Source: Pyrus communis (taxonomy: Eukaryota; Streptophyta; Magnoliopsida; Rosales; Rosaceae). From it: a stretch of 64,000 bases of DNA. A program made the translations under genes and the position numbers. The DNA is taken from contig NC_084810.1 in assembly GCF_963583255.1 (NCBI RefSeq), positions 6,231,751 to 6,295,750 on the forward strand, given 5' to 3'. The notes under the pieces were generated by a model, which saw nothing but the letters and a program-made list of their open reading frames with translations, did not search any database and had not been told where the DNA came from. Shown here one piece after another: positions 10,568-22,749 of the stretch; position 1 is the stretch's first letter; every line of letters starts with the position of its first letter.

Positions 10568-12883
10568 ACATGTCAGTTCTTACAATAGTGAATGTAAATA
10601 TGTGTGAATAATGTTATTTAGACACATAAAACTATATACATTTGTTGACACTAATCGAACTATGCCCTATTATTCTCTATGGCTACATATATTAGTAAGT
10701 GTGTTCGTGTGTCTAAGTATAACATCACTCTTTATGCATGTGCATACGCAAAAGTTACAATAAATAGTAATTGGATTGACTAATTTCATTATTATTATGT
10801 ATTAATTGGCAGGTGGTGGAAGGATTTGGACTTTGTAAACAAACTACCTTTTATAAGAGATAGAGTGGTTGAATGCTACTTTTGGGCATTGGGAGTCTTC
10901 TTCGAGCCCGAGCATTACTTTGCTAGGAGAATATTATGCAAAGCTATTGCTATGAATGCCACTATTGATGACATTTATATATGATGCGTATGGAACATAT
11001 GCAGAACTAGAGCTGTTTACTAAAGTTGTTTAAAGGTTCATAGATTATATATTATAATACAGTCAATTATCCCTTTAATTTCATACCTTATACTACAAGT
11101 TTAGTTAACGACTGATTAAATATATAATCATCACTCAAGAAGGTCTTACTAATTTTTTTTAATCACCTGCAAATGGGATATCTCAGTCATGAACCAACTG
11201 CCAAAGTATTTGAAAGTCTGTTATCAAGCTATGTTGGATGAATACGTTGAAATCGAAGAAAAGCTTACAAAAGAGGGGAAGTTATATGGCATTCATCATG
11301 CGAGAGAAGCAGTAAGACTTTTTAATATTTTCAGCTGAACACATTCACTTCATATTATATCAATGTTAAAATAAGGGGTTAAAAGTGAATTTATGCGTAT
11401 ATGATATAGTAGTAAGAACATATCAAAGTATTATCATGATACCACGTTTTAGTGCCTCATAATAATTGCTCAAAAGGTCAATTGTGGTTTTTTTACTTTT
11501 TATGTTCAAATCTCATATTGCTTTTGGAAATCTCAATGACTCACCACACTTCATTGATTTTTAGTGTCACACTTGCACCATACCGTGAAAAGTACTAAAA
11601 ATCATGATATAGAGTTAGGGGTGTGAGATTTGAGCTTAAACCACATAATAAGTTAATTATATGAATACGACTACACCCTTAAATTAATCTTGTTTATTAA
11701 CAAATTTAAATGATCATGAAAAATAATGTTGTAATTGTATTATCATCAGATTACCTATGGAAAGTAATTAACTAGAGACTGCGTGTTGATTTCACGGATG
11801 AAAGTTCTAGTTCGAGCTTACTTCGAGGAAGCCAAATGGTTGCACCAAAATTACACACCAAAAATGGATGAATATATGTCAGTAGCACTTACCACGTCCT
11901 ACTTTCTGCTATCAGTCGTGTCATTTGTTGGAATGGCAGATTTTGTGACAAAAGACTCCTTGGACTGGATTTTCAATGACTCTAAGAGTTTTCACGCTTT
12001 ATTACTACTTGGCAGACTCATGGATGACATGAAATCCCACAAGGTTCGTACCTATACTAATATCTATAAAGGTATATATACTAGTAATATATGAGTAATA
12101 TACTTAAGAGTAATGCTAGATATTTGTAGAATATTTACTGAATACATTACTCAATAATAGAGAAGCGACTCACCCATGTATGTGATATCCATCTTTAGTT
12201 GAGATGTTCATTAGTAAATATAGTACGAATAACATCACTCGTAGACTAAAGTATTTTTATTCTCAACTTTTTCTTTTTTCTTTTCGTAAAACAATATTTT
12301 GTACTTAGACAAACAATCACTTGGGATTTTCTATAGCATCCGGAGCATTGGATACTCTGGGGGATTTAAGTTTTAAACTTTAGATCCTTGATATAAAAAA
12401 CACACACACAGACACACAAATCAAGATCTAACAGTTCAAAAGCTCTTTTAACCTTAAAATTCATGCATGCATGTATGTATATGTAGTTTGAGCAAAAGAG
12501 AGGACATATTGCGTCGGCTGTGGAATGCTACATGACGGAACAGGTGCCACAGAAGAAGAAACAACAATCGAATTCACCAAACAAGTGAATGATGCATGGA
12601 AGGACACAAACGAAGAATGGCTGATTCCCACCATTCCTAGGCCCCTTCTGTTGCGAATTCTCAATCTTGCACGCACAAATGAAGTTATATACAAGTATGA
12701 AGATGGCTTTACCCATGCCGAACTAGTGCTTAAGGATTCCATTGTTTCTTTGTTTGTCGATCCCGTGCCCATATAATTAAGCCTACTAAAAAATATGGTC
12801 TCCGAAGGCCCTGTAGTGAAACAAGGAGCAACAAGTCCTCTGAAGTTAGTTTCGAAAGACAGTGTTTCTTCTTGTTGAAGTTA

Positions 12884-13195
12884 GTTTCAAGCGCTCCCAT
12901 ATAGAACCAGAGTAATGGCAGTTGACTATCTGTCTATAAAATTAGGGCTCAAGGCACCCGCCCAACTGATCTTTAGGATGGTTACATAAATTACCCCAAT
13001 TCGGTATATAGAAAGGTATCCCGCAAGGTAGACCAAATCAAACTTTCAATCAAAACTATAGATAGATAGGCGGTGTTCAAATACCCATGGATTCGCTGTT
13101 TGCTTACTGGCTTCATATAATTCAGAAAACACTAGTTTTCTCGAAGCCTCTTGTTCATATCTCTCATCAAAAGGTGCTATTCGATAATGTCTATT
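12884..13195. other. Left-arm-only block downstream of the synthase
   Basis: The right arm has a different sequence here (the 3' flank with the microsatellite). On the minus strand, about 13072-13191 is open for 40 codons (including [17 protein letters not shown]), then a stop, then another short open run. It looks like a fragment of a real coding sequence from elsewhere, but I do not recognise the family. Confidence 0.45.
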
Positions 13196-13256
13196 AAAAA
13201 GGGAAGATGTTTAATAGTCTGAGTTTTTCTTCTAGAGTGATTTGAAGTAGTGCATT

Positions 13257-14288
13257 TAGGGGTGGGCACGGTGCGGTTCCATCCTTAAATCGGAACCAGA
13301 ACCGGAAAATATCAACGGTTCGGTTTGGTGTGGTTCTGCTTAAATTTATTACTAAAACCTTACGGTTTGGTCTACACCGGTTCCAATTCGGTTCTTGCCA
13401 GTTTATGGTTCGAAATACTAAATTCTTTGAACACCAAATCATCATTCATTCAAATACATCTTCTCAAACTCTTCAACAAAAAAAAAAAAAACTTCTAAAA
13501 CTGATTATATAAAGTTGCATACAACACAACAGCAGCAAGCGAAAAAGAAATATTCAAAGTGAGGGCTGGTAACATTACATTATGTGATCTTTAAAGTATC
13601 CTGAACATAAATTAAACGTGATTTCTTTCCCACCAGCCTCCTCAGGTGGGAAAGGAGGAAGTTTTGCATTAAGATCTGAGCATAAAAGCGCATACATAGG
13701 ACAAAAGGTTGGCTCCAGCACAACCTTATCAAATATCAGAAAGATAACATCCTGCAATTCAAATTGAACCCTCAAGCTCATCAACAGGAAAGTAATAGCT
13801 CAGTATGGAGTAAGAAGTTTTCAAAGACATTTAGTTAATACAAATCCTTAAAATATCTGGAGTGGTAATTCCAGAATCAATTTGTTGGCCCTTGAGAATG
13901 TCAAACTTCTCTGAGGGTCAATTTGTTCAGTATACTGCACAAAAATTAGAACACTTTCATAAGATAATCAGATACAACAAGTAGTTGCACACAAAAAAAA
14001 AATTCTAGCTTCTATTAAATTGCAACCTTTTGTAACTTGGTAAAACTAATTTTTCAACCTATTATACCATGACATGTGTGCATATATAATTTATTTATTT
14101 ATTATTAATAAAACGGTTCGGTTCCAGCTAGTTCTTGATCATTCGAAATCGGAACTAGAACCAATTTAAACGGTTCAGTTTGGTTTTTTACTCAAAGTTG
14201 ACTTTTCCGGTCAACACGGTTCTTTTTGATTCTTTGTCATACGCTTCAATACGGTTTTGCGGCTTGACGGTTTTTATGCCTACCCCTA
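13257..14288. mobile_element. Non-autonomous hAT element (left arm)
   Basis: The termini are TAGGGGTGGGCA and its near inverted copy TGCCTACCCCTA, flanked by a perfect 8 bp duplication AGTGCATT (13249-13256 and 14289-14296). The right arm has the empty site with a single GTGCATT near 30495. The 1032 bp interior carries CGGTTC-rich subterminal repeats and no transposase. Confidence 0.93.
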
Positions 14289-14296
14289 AGTGCATT

Positions 14297-15480
14297 CCAA
14301 CATCTTCTGTTATGTTTGTTTTGTAGTCGGCGCAGTTGCCCTTACTTCACATTGAAATTTCTTCATAGCCCTTGGATATTGTAAAAGCTAAGACTTTCTC
14401 CACTCAAGTGCTGTAAGGGTAGATTTGTTGGGAATCTCGCTCCACCGTTGAAGAAGCGGGGATAGATAGTGCCATAATAATTGATTATGTTTTTGGAGTT
14501 ATATCTAATTATCTCTCTATATAAAGAGTTAGAATTGGGGGGACACCATGTTAGACACATTTTGAGACATATTTTCATGACCTGCATATTTACTCTCCGT
14601 GGACAATGAGAATGGGAGATCCGGTAAGCATTCCTTTTTTTCCATAAATGAGATTTTCTAATTTTTAACATTTTAAGGTTTTTTTTTATTCACGTGGCAC
14701 AAATATGTGGGGTTCACGACTTCCAAATAGGCAAATAATGGAGGAAATAACAGAAATTGGGATGGATGTATGACATTGCAATGAAATAGTAAGTTTGTGT
14801 ATGACATTGCAATGTTTTAAAGGTGATGTATGAGTTTGCAGTTGTACCCAAACTTGAGGTTGCAGAACGCAATTACCCCATAAATTATTACAAATAGTTC
14901 GAGTCTTGAAGACTCTGATCAAATCATCAAATAAATGAGTTGCAATCCATTCAGGTGGATTCTCAAAATAATGATACCCAAGATTCATGTTATAACTTCA
15001 ATTGGCAAGGCCGTCCGTCACAACGTTCTTTTCCCAGTAGACATGAATGAACTTGCAACAGGTATGGGTACCATAAAATGTCAAGGTTGTTCAATGATGT
15101 TGGCAAGATAAACGAGAAATATTTTTGTGTACCTCCAAAGTATCATAATATAAATGATTGGATTTTTTTTTTCTTCTTCAGGTATCCAACCACTTGTATT
15201 ATGACAATTGGTGTATTCAACTATGTTCTCTGTACACTGAAAAACCTCTTCAAGCAAACGGGTCTATATTTTTAGTCTTATCCGGTCTCTTACACAAGCT
15301 GTCAAATATTGATATAATTTTGAAACCACTAAAAATACAGTGTGCCAAAATTAAACCCAACAGCCCATTTTGAAACGGACTTCAAATTGAACCCGGCCCA
15401 TTACCAATGTGAGAACCTTTTGTTTTCCTGGAAATTTGAATTCCACTAACAACGGTCACATGGTTGAAGCTCGCTCTCTC
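14297..15480. other. Gene-free stretch shared by both arms
   Basis: It matches the reverse complement of about 29270-30480. I see only short frames not preserved between the arms, and no gene or transposon termini. Confidence 0.5.
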
Positions 15481-15610
15481 CATTCACAATCACGGTCTTG
15501 AGCCGTCCGTTTACATCGGGGGAGGTCTCTCAGCTTTGAAAGCTGAAATGGCATACATATTGTGCCTTCCAAAATAGCAAAACAGAAGCAAAAATGGAGG
15601 ATGGTCATGG

Positions 15611-15748
15611 ATGAAAGAAGCTCATTCGCCTGAGGCTTTTGGAGGTTCTTTTCAGCGGCGCAAAGAAGTTGAAGGAGACAAGAATATGGCTCTCAGTAAC
15701 AGTAACGATCGCTGGGCATTGCTGGTATAAAATTCATCTCCTTGAACT

Positions 15749-15787
<39 letters not shown>

Positions 15788-17040
15788 CCCTCGAATTAAG
15801 GGTCTTTTTTGGGTTGGGAAATTGGGGTTCTTGGTTTTGAAATCTTGGGTTTATTTTGCCCTTTTTGTAATTTTGAGTTCTAATTGAAATTGGATTTATT
15901 AGGTGTAGGAATCTGGTTTGATTGACAAGAATATGGCTCTCAAGAACAGCAACGATCACTGGGCATTTCTGGTACAAAATTTCATCTTTCGAACTTGTAC
16001 TCTCTCTCTCTCCTCGAATTAAGGGTTTTTTTTGGGGATGGGAATTTGGGGTTCTTGGCTTTGAAATCTTGGGTTTAATTTTCCTTTTTTTGTAATTTCA
16101 AGTTCTAATTGAAATTGGATTTATTGGGTGTAGGAATCTGGTTTGATTGACAAGAATATGGCAATTTTTCGTATTTCGATGTTGCAATCTTTATTTGTGT
16201 TCATGTTTACCCTTGTACTTCTTTTTCTTAGCCCACATATTCTTAGAAACCAAACATATCCTAATCAAACCTGAAGGTGCATTTTCTCCATTTTGTCTTT
16301 GTAATTCATGTTGTTATATGAGAATGCTGAGTGTTAGTAATATAATGGAATTATTAGGTTCCACCAATGCTCTTCAAGCTAGTACAAGAGCCAAGACTTC
16401 CGTCTCTAAGTCAAGAGCCAAAACTTTGTAAGCAAGAAACGGAGTGTGGAAAACCAAGATTTTACATTCCGTGTCCCATTAGAAGCCAACACAGTAATCA
16501 AACCTGATGGTGCATTTTATTCTTGTGAATCGATTGCTGAAACTATGTTCGGTTATCATTTCAGAATGGATTGCGTTCAGTTCTCTGTTTACAACATTGG
16601 GAATAGGGAAAGGATTTAGAGCTTCACATCTTTACAGAACCCCATTACTACATTAGGATTAACTTGCAATCTCTTTTATTTCATGCAATTTCTCTGTACC
16701 TTTAATTTGCTTGTTTATATCTTTCTTTGCTGATTGATACAGGAAGAACGCAATCGATGTGGATCTCACATTAGAATCCAACTCAACGTATGTGGGTTCT
16801 AGTATACTCAGAAACAAATATTGTCATATTCCCACACCTTTTTTTCTTTAATTTTCAGAAATGGTTTATAATTCAGAAAGTATATGTGATCACCAATTTC
16901 TAATTCTTCTTTTTTGGATACATTGCTTGTAGTGATGATGACTGTTTTTACCGAAGCCATTTGTAAGTACTTTGATCCTTTGATTATGAGGCATTCTCCA
17001 TTTTGATTATGATACATAACATGTTTTATTTAGAATCATT
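15611..17040 (+). pseudogene. Unidentified multi-exon gene, copy 1
   Basis: I do not recognise this family. Exon 1 (15611-15724) encodes 38 residues from ATG, with a basic QRRKEVEGDK and then NSNDRWALL. Exon 2 (15909-15971) encodes 21 residues starting ESGLIDKNMALKNSNDHW. Exon 3 (16134-16276) starts with the same ESGLIDKN and runs into a strongly hydrophobic segment (SLFVFMFTLVLLFL), a likely membrane span. Exons 2 and 3 sit in a tandem duplication of exon plus intron of about 210 bp, each intron beginning with a CT-rich tract. Later matching stretches at about 16440-16620 and 16743-16800 may be further exons. One extra T in exon 3 (a T5 run where the right arm has T4) shifts the frame here, so this copy is probably dead. 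Confidence 0.6.
15751..15783. repeat. (CT)n microsatellite in intron 1
   Basis: A pure CT run just after the exon 1 donor. The same tract exists in shorter form in the duplicated intron (about 15998-16012) and in the right arm as GA. Confidence 0.9.
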
Positions 17041-17335
17041 TTTTTTGCATTTTTCTGAGAAATAATAGGGGTCTAGAATTGCTTCTTGTGCAAGTTTAAT
17101 AGTTAATGTATTATTATATTACATAGCTAGCTGTAATTTATTAGTTATAGGTTATTGTAGATAGCTATGTGTATATACCTCTCTTTCAATAGTTCTTAGC
17201 ACTAAGTTTGATACATTTCAAGAGACAAAAACCCTTATATCCTTCTCTTTATTACCCTTGCATCATTTTCTTCCCAAAGTTTCTTCTATTCCTCTCAGAT
17301 CTTTCTCTCTGTTACTTCCTACCCATTCATTTGCC

Positions 17336-18540
17336 ATGGATGCTGTAGACTTTAGGTCCTTAATGCTTATCAGGGGAGGTCTTAAATCTGATGCGCCTGT
17401 TTTCAACAAGTCATTGTACAACCTTTCCAATGCCTTCACCCATAAACAAAGAGGGTGATTTTGAGGTATTCGCGGAGTTGCATCGCGATGTGTTGGTAGC
17501 TCTGGCCTCATGTTGGAGGCGCGTGGGGTGAATGTGTTCATTGACCTGTATGAAGGCATGAAGGTAACCTGGCCAGATGTCCATATCCACCTATGGTATT
17601 TAAGCATGGGTCTCAAACTCCCCATGTTTGGCTTCATCAAAAAGGTACCAGCCCATTATCAGCTTGCCCCTATTAATCTTACCCCTACTACCTATAGGGT
17701 CATGTATGCTTTAGAGCGTTTAAACATGATTTATAAAGCTGGGTTGGGCCTTCCTAAGTTTTGAGCTTTATATCTATTAAAGAGCATCTCCACGAGTTCG
17801 AGCTACTTTTTCCAGAGTCGCCATGCCGGACGATGGAATCGAACTTGGATTAGGTTTGCCTAACCTTACGATCATGACGTACTTCGAGTCATAAGGAATT
17901 AGGAGGGTGACATTACAGGCCGTCACATTCTCATGATACCTGCGACCTTATCTGCTATTTTGGATCGTTTATCCAAACCGGGATTTTCACAACAGAATGA
18001 AGGATGTTACCACGTGGTGTCTTGAAGAGGTGGTGACTCAAAAAGTTGGTGATTATTTGGATGTGAAAAAGCCAAACAGAGTTGTCAAAGTTCCCAAAGA
18101 TGACCAGACGGATTCAAGGGCGACGAAGAGGAAAACTGCCACCTTTTCTTAGAAAGAATGCAGGTCATCCTGGGGAAAGGTTCAAGAGGAAGTTGTCGAT
18201 TTATGCAAATTTGGTGGCATTATAAAAGGTGAAGCGGAGTCAATGGCAGAGCTGCTGGCAATTAAATCTAGACCTACATTGGTGATTAAAGGAGGAGAAG
18301 CAGACCTGGAAGATTAAGTACCTCTAAGAAAGAAGCGACTTCGCAAGACAAATGAAGTGGTTGCTGCCAAGTTCATGAAAAGAAAGACAGAGTTGGTTGA
18401 GGCTATTAATGTTGAGAATGTTATGGAGGTCGTCAATGTTGGTAATGTTGTCGTGCCTGTTGATGGGGGGACGAATCCGGTGGAGTCGATGTTGAAGTTT
18501 ACTGGTAGAATGAAGCTGAAGGAAGTGGGAGTTTAATCTG
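17336..18540 (+). pseudogene. 'Putative gypsy type transposon' ORF, opposite to gag
   Basis: The frame carries VNVFIDLYEG, LWYLSMGLKLPMFGFI and HYQLAPINLTPTTYRVMYAL, the pattern of the Pfam 'putative gypsy type transposon' domain (PF04195) found in plant Ty3/gypsy elements of the Tat group, often antisense to gag-pol. Downstream, 18150-18535 continues as a charged region rich in KRK and repeated V.NV motifs. It is broken by frameshifts near 17500 and by stops. It faces the gag-protease relics at 19.1-20.6 kb, which fits an antisense ORF of one element whose pol was lost. A better kept copy lies at 49090-49494. Confidence 0.65.
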
Positions 18541-19139
18541 CCAGAATGGACTTTTAGGTTCCGATCACTCATATTGCCAGAATGGCACCTTAGGCCGTAA
18601 AAGCCAACGGTCTTGACAAAGTGGGCACTATAGAGTTTATGATATGGAGGCCACTAGAAGCTGGGTTATCATTTTCTTAGAAGGAAGTTCCTCGCCATTC
18701 GCTCGCTTTAGAGGATAGTCGCCATTGATGTAATGTTGCCCCGAGTTTCTAGATTGAGAATTATGTATTCAATATCTTCATCCGCCTTGGATTTAGGCGT
18801 ACAATCGTCATGAGGTTCAAGATCAATGTTGAATTGGTTAATGTCCTCAACAGACCCCCATATTTTGATTACTATGCAATGTTGATGGCTGGAGTGGGCA
18901 ACTCTGCCTGGTTAGGCTTAAGGACAAGGTTAAAGCTCGAAACAACATAGGAATAAGCGGTTGCCTGGTCATCCTCAATCTCATTTACCTATGTTAGAGT
19001 AGGATACCAGATCACTTGATAGTAAATGGAAGGGACTGCCCTCATAATATGTATCCAGTTCCACCCTAAGATCGCGTTTTGAGGCGAATATGTGTCTAGA
19101 ACATGAAAGTTTATCATAGAACTATAAGGGTCGGCAACG

Positions 19140-19380
19140 ATCTACAATTTGAGTCCCTAAAGTGACAGGTGTCATTTCAAAATGCTAATAGAATCAACCG
19201 AGTTTTCTTGATGTCACTGAGTAATCCCATCCACTCCATGGTGTCTTTGAAGAGTAGATTGACTTCAGCTTTGTTATCGACTAAGATACGACTCACCTTC
19301 GTGTGGGCTATCTGTAGAGTGACATTGAGTGTGTCATTGTGCAAAGTGCAAACTCGCTCCATGTCTCAATTCGAGAACAT
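19140..19380 (-). pseudogene. Ty3/gypsy protease relic
   Basis: On the minus strand VSRILVDNKAEVNLLFKDTM followed by EWMG matches the gypsy aspartic protease pattern (VLVD.GSSVNILF..T...MG), but the catalytic D-G/S-S/G core has become DNKAE, so it is inactive. It lies downstream of the gag relic on the same strand, the normal gag-protease order. The copy at 47510-47660 is its counterpart. Confidence 0.7.
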
Positions 19381-19499
19381 GATTATGTTGCTATCAATGG
19401 GGATATCTTTATTGACAGAGGCCACTATCTTCAGTTTCTTACAGGTAATTCTCTGCTCTTTTTGTGAGGTCCCTAGATACTTTTGGGGGTAAATGCAGT

Positions 19500-20580
19500 T
19501 GATATGAAATGTCGACCTTTTCATAGGTCTTTCGTCTCAGTCACTTTTATTCTGGTGTCATCTCGCTTACCTTCCTTCGCATTTTCAGCTACGAACTTCC
19601 AACAATGGCCATGGTCAAGTAGATCCTCGATGAACTCCTTGAGGTTTATGCAATTTCTTGTTGCGTGATCGCAGGTTTTCTGGTAGTTACAATACTTCTT
19701 AGAATTTGGGATTCGAATTCGTATGGAACAAGGCTTCTTAAAGTAAGGCTTGTTTCTGATTTCATTCAGTATGTTGTTGAGGGATGTGTTCAGCAGAGTG
19801 AAGGAAGATGAATCTCTGCGATGCTCTATGCGTGGTCCGTTTGCCTTGCTCGTTTTCCTTTGCCTTCGCTATGCTCATATCAGGGCTCATTCGTTTTTTT
19901 TTTTTTTTTTTTTTCCGACGAGCGCGACGTCAACGAAGGGCCAGACTTCAATGGTTTCCCATTCCACCAGTATTCCTCATCTCAGACGACTATCTCTTCT
20001 ACCTTGTCGAAGTATTTTGTAAGTGTGATATACTCGTACATGGGTTTATGCGACTAAGTTCAAATTTAATGAGAAGTGCATTTTTGAATGTGGTGGTTGC
20101 CATGCGGTCATCAGGTCTGTCAACCTTGGCGTACTCTGTACGGACTCTTTATATGTAGTTTATGAGGTTTTCATTGTCTTTCTAATGGATCAGAAACAAG
20201 GTATCCGTTTCGTGCTTCACCTCCTTATACGCTGAGAAAGCCTTCATGAATTCATCGTTGAGGATCTTGAAGTCGGTGATGGATTTGGAAAAGAATTCTG
20301 TGTCATGGCATTTCCCTTAAATGTGGTAGGGAACATTTTACATATTAGGGAATCATTGTGGTTGTACAAGGCCACAACATTCCGATACGACATTTTATGG
20401 CTTAAAGGGTTGAAGTCCACCTTGAAATATTTCACCATTAACTGCGTGAACTTGTCTGGTGGTGCTTCATACACCAGAGCATTGGAGAGGGAGTCACCGC
20501 CGTAGCATGATTGTGTGCCTCCATCCAATGGTGCCTGGCTTGCACCATTCAGATAAAAATTCAAACTTCTCTGGTTGATT
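19500..20580 (-). pseudogene. Ty3/gypsy gag relic A
   Basis: Minus-strand fragments include VKYFKVDFNPLSHKMSYRN and NHNDSLICKMFPTTFKG, matching the plant retrotransposon gag core (D P..H...YRN..AL.....L.CR.FP..L.G). The C-terminal part continues through stops to about 19500. Several plus-strand frames overlapping it are shadows. Confidence 0.7.
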
Positions 20581-20589
20581 GGAGAAACT

Positions 20590-22740
20590 CTAGTCTAGCT
20601 CCGTGCACGTTGGGACTGCATGACTAAGGGAAGCTCTAATGGTGCATCTCTTGCCTTTAGAGAGGTTTCTGCAGCTGTTGGGGCATATACCAAAGTTGGG
20701 GCATTCGGGGGAATGTCGTCCTCCAAAAAGCCTAGATATCCTATCCAGGTAACACAGATTCTGGCATTGTTGCAATCTAGGGTAGATTTCAGTCGCAATC
20801 TAGGGTAGATTTCAGTCGCAACAAGCATTTTTTGACATCATTTGTAGAGGACGCGTGCTGCGTAAAAGAGTTTGCAATAATGGCAAGAGTGGGTGTAGGG
20901 CATTTCACCATTTCTGCCTTAAGGAGACTGAAGTCGGAAAATCAGCCATGATAGGATAATAATGAGTGAGACCTACATAGATCAAGAATAGGCAAACGTC
21001 GTGAGTCCAAGCGCCGAGAAGGGTGGTTCTCGGCGTAGAGGCTTCGATGCCTAAGCTAGTGGTTGTAGAGAGAACGGTGTAAAGTGTGTTTCTGAGTTGT
21101 TCTGGGCTTACCATTGGTGAGAGGTCACCAGGCACATTTATAGGCCATTTGTAGAGTCGGTAAATGTCACTCGACATTCCCCTTCATAGAAGGGAATAAA
21201 GGGTCCGAGAGGATACCATTTTCACAAACAGACGCCATATCGAAGAAGGACAATTTGTCTCTTCTTCATCACGGGTAAGAGGAGTGGTTGTGTTAGATCG
21301 ATCCCCTTCGGGGGTAGACTTAACTTTCACTTCATTCCGGATCGTACCTGACAGTGCTTGTCTTACCATATAGCCCAGGTAGGGCAAATCCTCCATTTCC
21401 TTAGCTAACACCATATAGCCAAGTAACGCAGACGCAACGAAAACATTGTCCAGTTCCCTTGAATCTACCATTAACACGTCTCCATGGAATATTAGCTCCA
21501 GAACCAGATACGGAGCTCTCTCCAAAGTGGCAGAGCAGGATTCTCTCCACCCACAAGAATGTCGGCCGACCGCTAAATGACTTTCCCTTCGCTAGATAAC
21601 CTAACCTCAAGTAGCTTCTAAATCTAAGACCTCTGATGGGCTCTGAACTCACTCTACCCTCTTTCACAAATCGCGCTTCCCTTTTCGTAGGCAAAGTGAC
21701 TCATCCCTTAGCTACTCCGCTAGATCTTTTCTCAGTAGGCTCAACGATGACATCCCCTGTATCTACTTTTAGATTAATCACTTCACCAGTACATTTAATA
21801 ACAGAAACATCCCTAGAAGAATCTACGCCAGCTTCAACAACCTTGGGCTCAGCTTCTCGGTGAATCATTAACCCCTATTCATTTCCTCATTCCACGAGTT
21901 TATCCATACCTTGCTCTTCTCAACAGCTACGGACCATTTTGCTACTTTGTTGTTCCCAATAATCATTGACAATTCTTGCACTCTTACCCTTACCCTTATT
22001 AGGAACTGTGATCCCAACCTCTCTAGCAACCTTAATCAGCTTTGGCACAAGAATAACACGAAACTTATAAATCTTTGCAATCTCTTCCCTAGCCTTTTTC
22101 TTAGCCACTGTACTTCTAGAATATTAGGACTCCGCACATAAAAGAATCACCTCTCTTTACTCGGTTGTAATCTTCAACCACCTTAGCAACCTTTAATTCT
22201 AAGCGTTCTTCATCACTTCCACCAATCATCCATGCATGTCCCAATCCGGATGGGCGATCTACTGGCATTCCCAATGTCTACAAGGATCACTGTATAGGTC
22301 TTGTTGATCAAATGTGCCATGACAGCTCCAACTTTATCCAAAAGGTCATCCAACGTAACAGATTTGGTCCGAATGACTACAACTTGTTGGTGGCACTCAT
22401 CGAAAACAATTAACACATCGTGTTGTAGTCTTACGTGGGAAGGTTTTTAATTCAGGAGTAGTTCCATTTCCAGGCAATGCGGCTTTGGAAGAAAAATCTT
22501 GAACTGGCAGGGATCATCTTCAAAAAATACAATGCTTTGAACTTCACGAAGCCCATTCAGGTACCAGGGATAGATTCATCGAAAATGCTTGTTTCGCGTA
22601 GGCCTAATTCCAGATGGCATCCACCCAGAACTGCCCCACAAACTTTTGCAGTGCCACCTTATTATACATCGTTGGCGGCATCGGAGGGCTGCACCTTGAA
22701 TTGTTGAAAACAGGAATAACCCTAGATGAATGGGCGACAA
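20590..22740 (-). mobile_element. Gypsy leader, LTR-like promoter and unassigned ORF pieces
   Basis: At 21000-21190 there is a minus-strand TATA-like segment whose plus-strand text (CCAAGCGCC, GGTTCTCGGCGTAG) recurs at 23110-23140, so two related LTR-type segments are present. Between them minus-strand frames (21920-22108 lysine-rich; 22213-22416) look like pieces of a retroelement ORF, but I cannot assign a domain. Confidence 0.45.
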
Positions 22741-22749
22741 TGAGGTGTT

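Larger units (their letters stand above)
5296..12776 (+). pseudogene. Sesquiterpene synthase pseudogene (left arm)
   Basis: This was a TPS-a gene of the seven-exon plan. Recognisable pieces: exon 2 (5296-5452, resuming 9907-9989), exon 3 (10096-10477), exon 4 (10813-11035, RWW start and the DDIYD metal-binding site), exon 5 (about 11173-11311), exon 6 (11798-12043, ending LMDDMKSHK) and exon 7 (12487-12776, ending FVDPVPI). Lesions: exon 1 and the start of exon 2 are missing; a copia element sits in exon 2; there is a TAG at 10452-10454; four bases are inserted inside the DDIYD codons (about 10977-10983); the exon 6 acceptor reads GG instead of AG (11796-11797); one base is lost in exon 7 near 12541. 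It cannot encode an enzyme. It differs clearly from the intact gene at 41146 (exon 6 looks only about half identical), so it belongs to another TPS-a subfamily. Confidence 0.95.
1..17219. repeat. Left arm of large inverted repeat
   Basis: The reverse complement of 27537-38881 can be followed along this arm from the first base of the window (CATGTAAGTAAGTT matches the end of the right arm) to about 17219, where both end in a shared GATACATTTCA. It is longer than the right arm mainly because of a 4.45 kb copia insertion, a 1.03 kb hAT and a 1.6 kb unmatched stretch (3673-5295). Sampled stretches look roughly 90% identical by eye; this was not computed. The repeat may extend left of the window. 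Confidence 0.93.

Noticed and set aside
12884..13195. Chloroplast DNA insertion
   Set aside because: The text has an organelle-like feel, but I could not match it to any specific chloroplast gene, so no claim is made.
15693..15977. 94-residue minus-strand frame and 82-residue plus-strand frame
   Set aside because: They run through the CT microsatellite and introns of the unidentified gene; shadows.
19750..20160. Several overlapping plus-strand frames of 78-116 residues
   Set aside because: They lie antisense to the gag relic and share a T-run; none has a domain.
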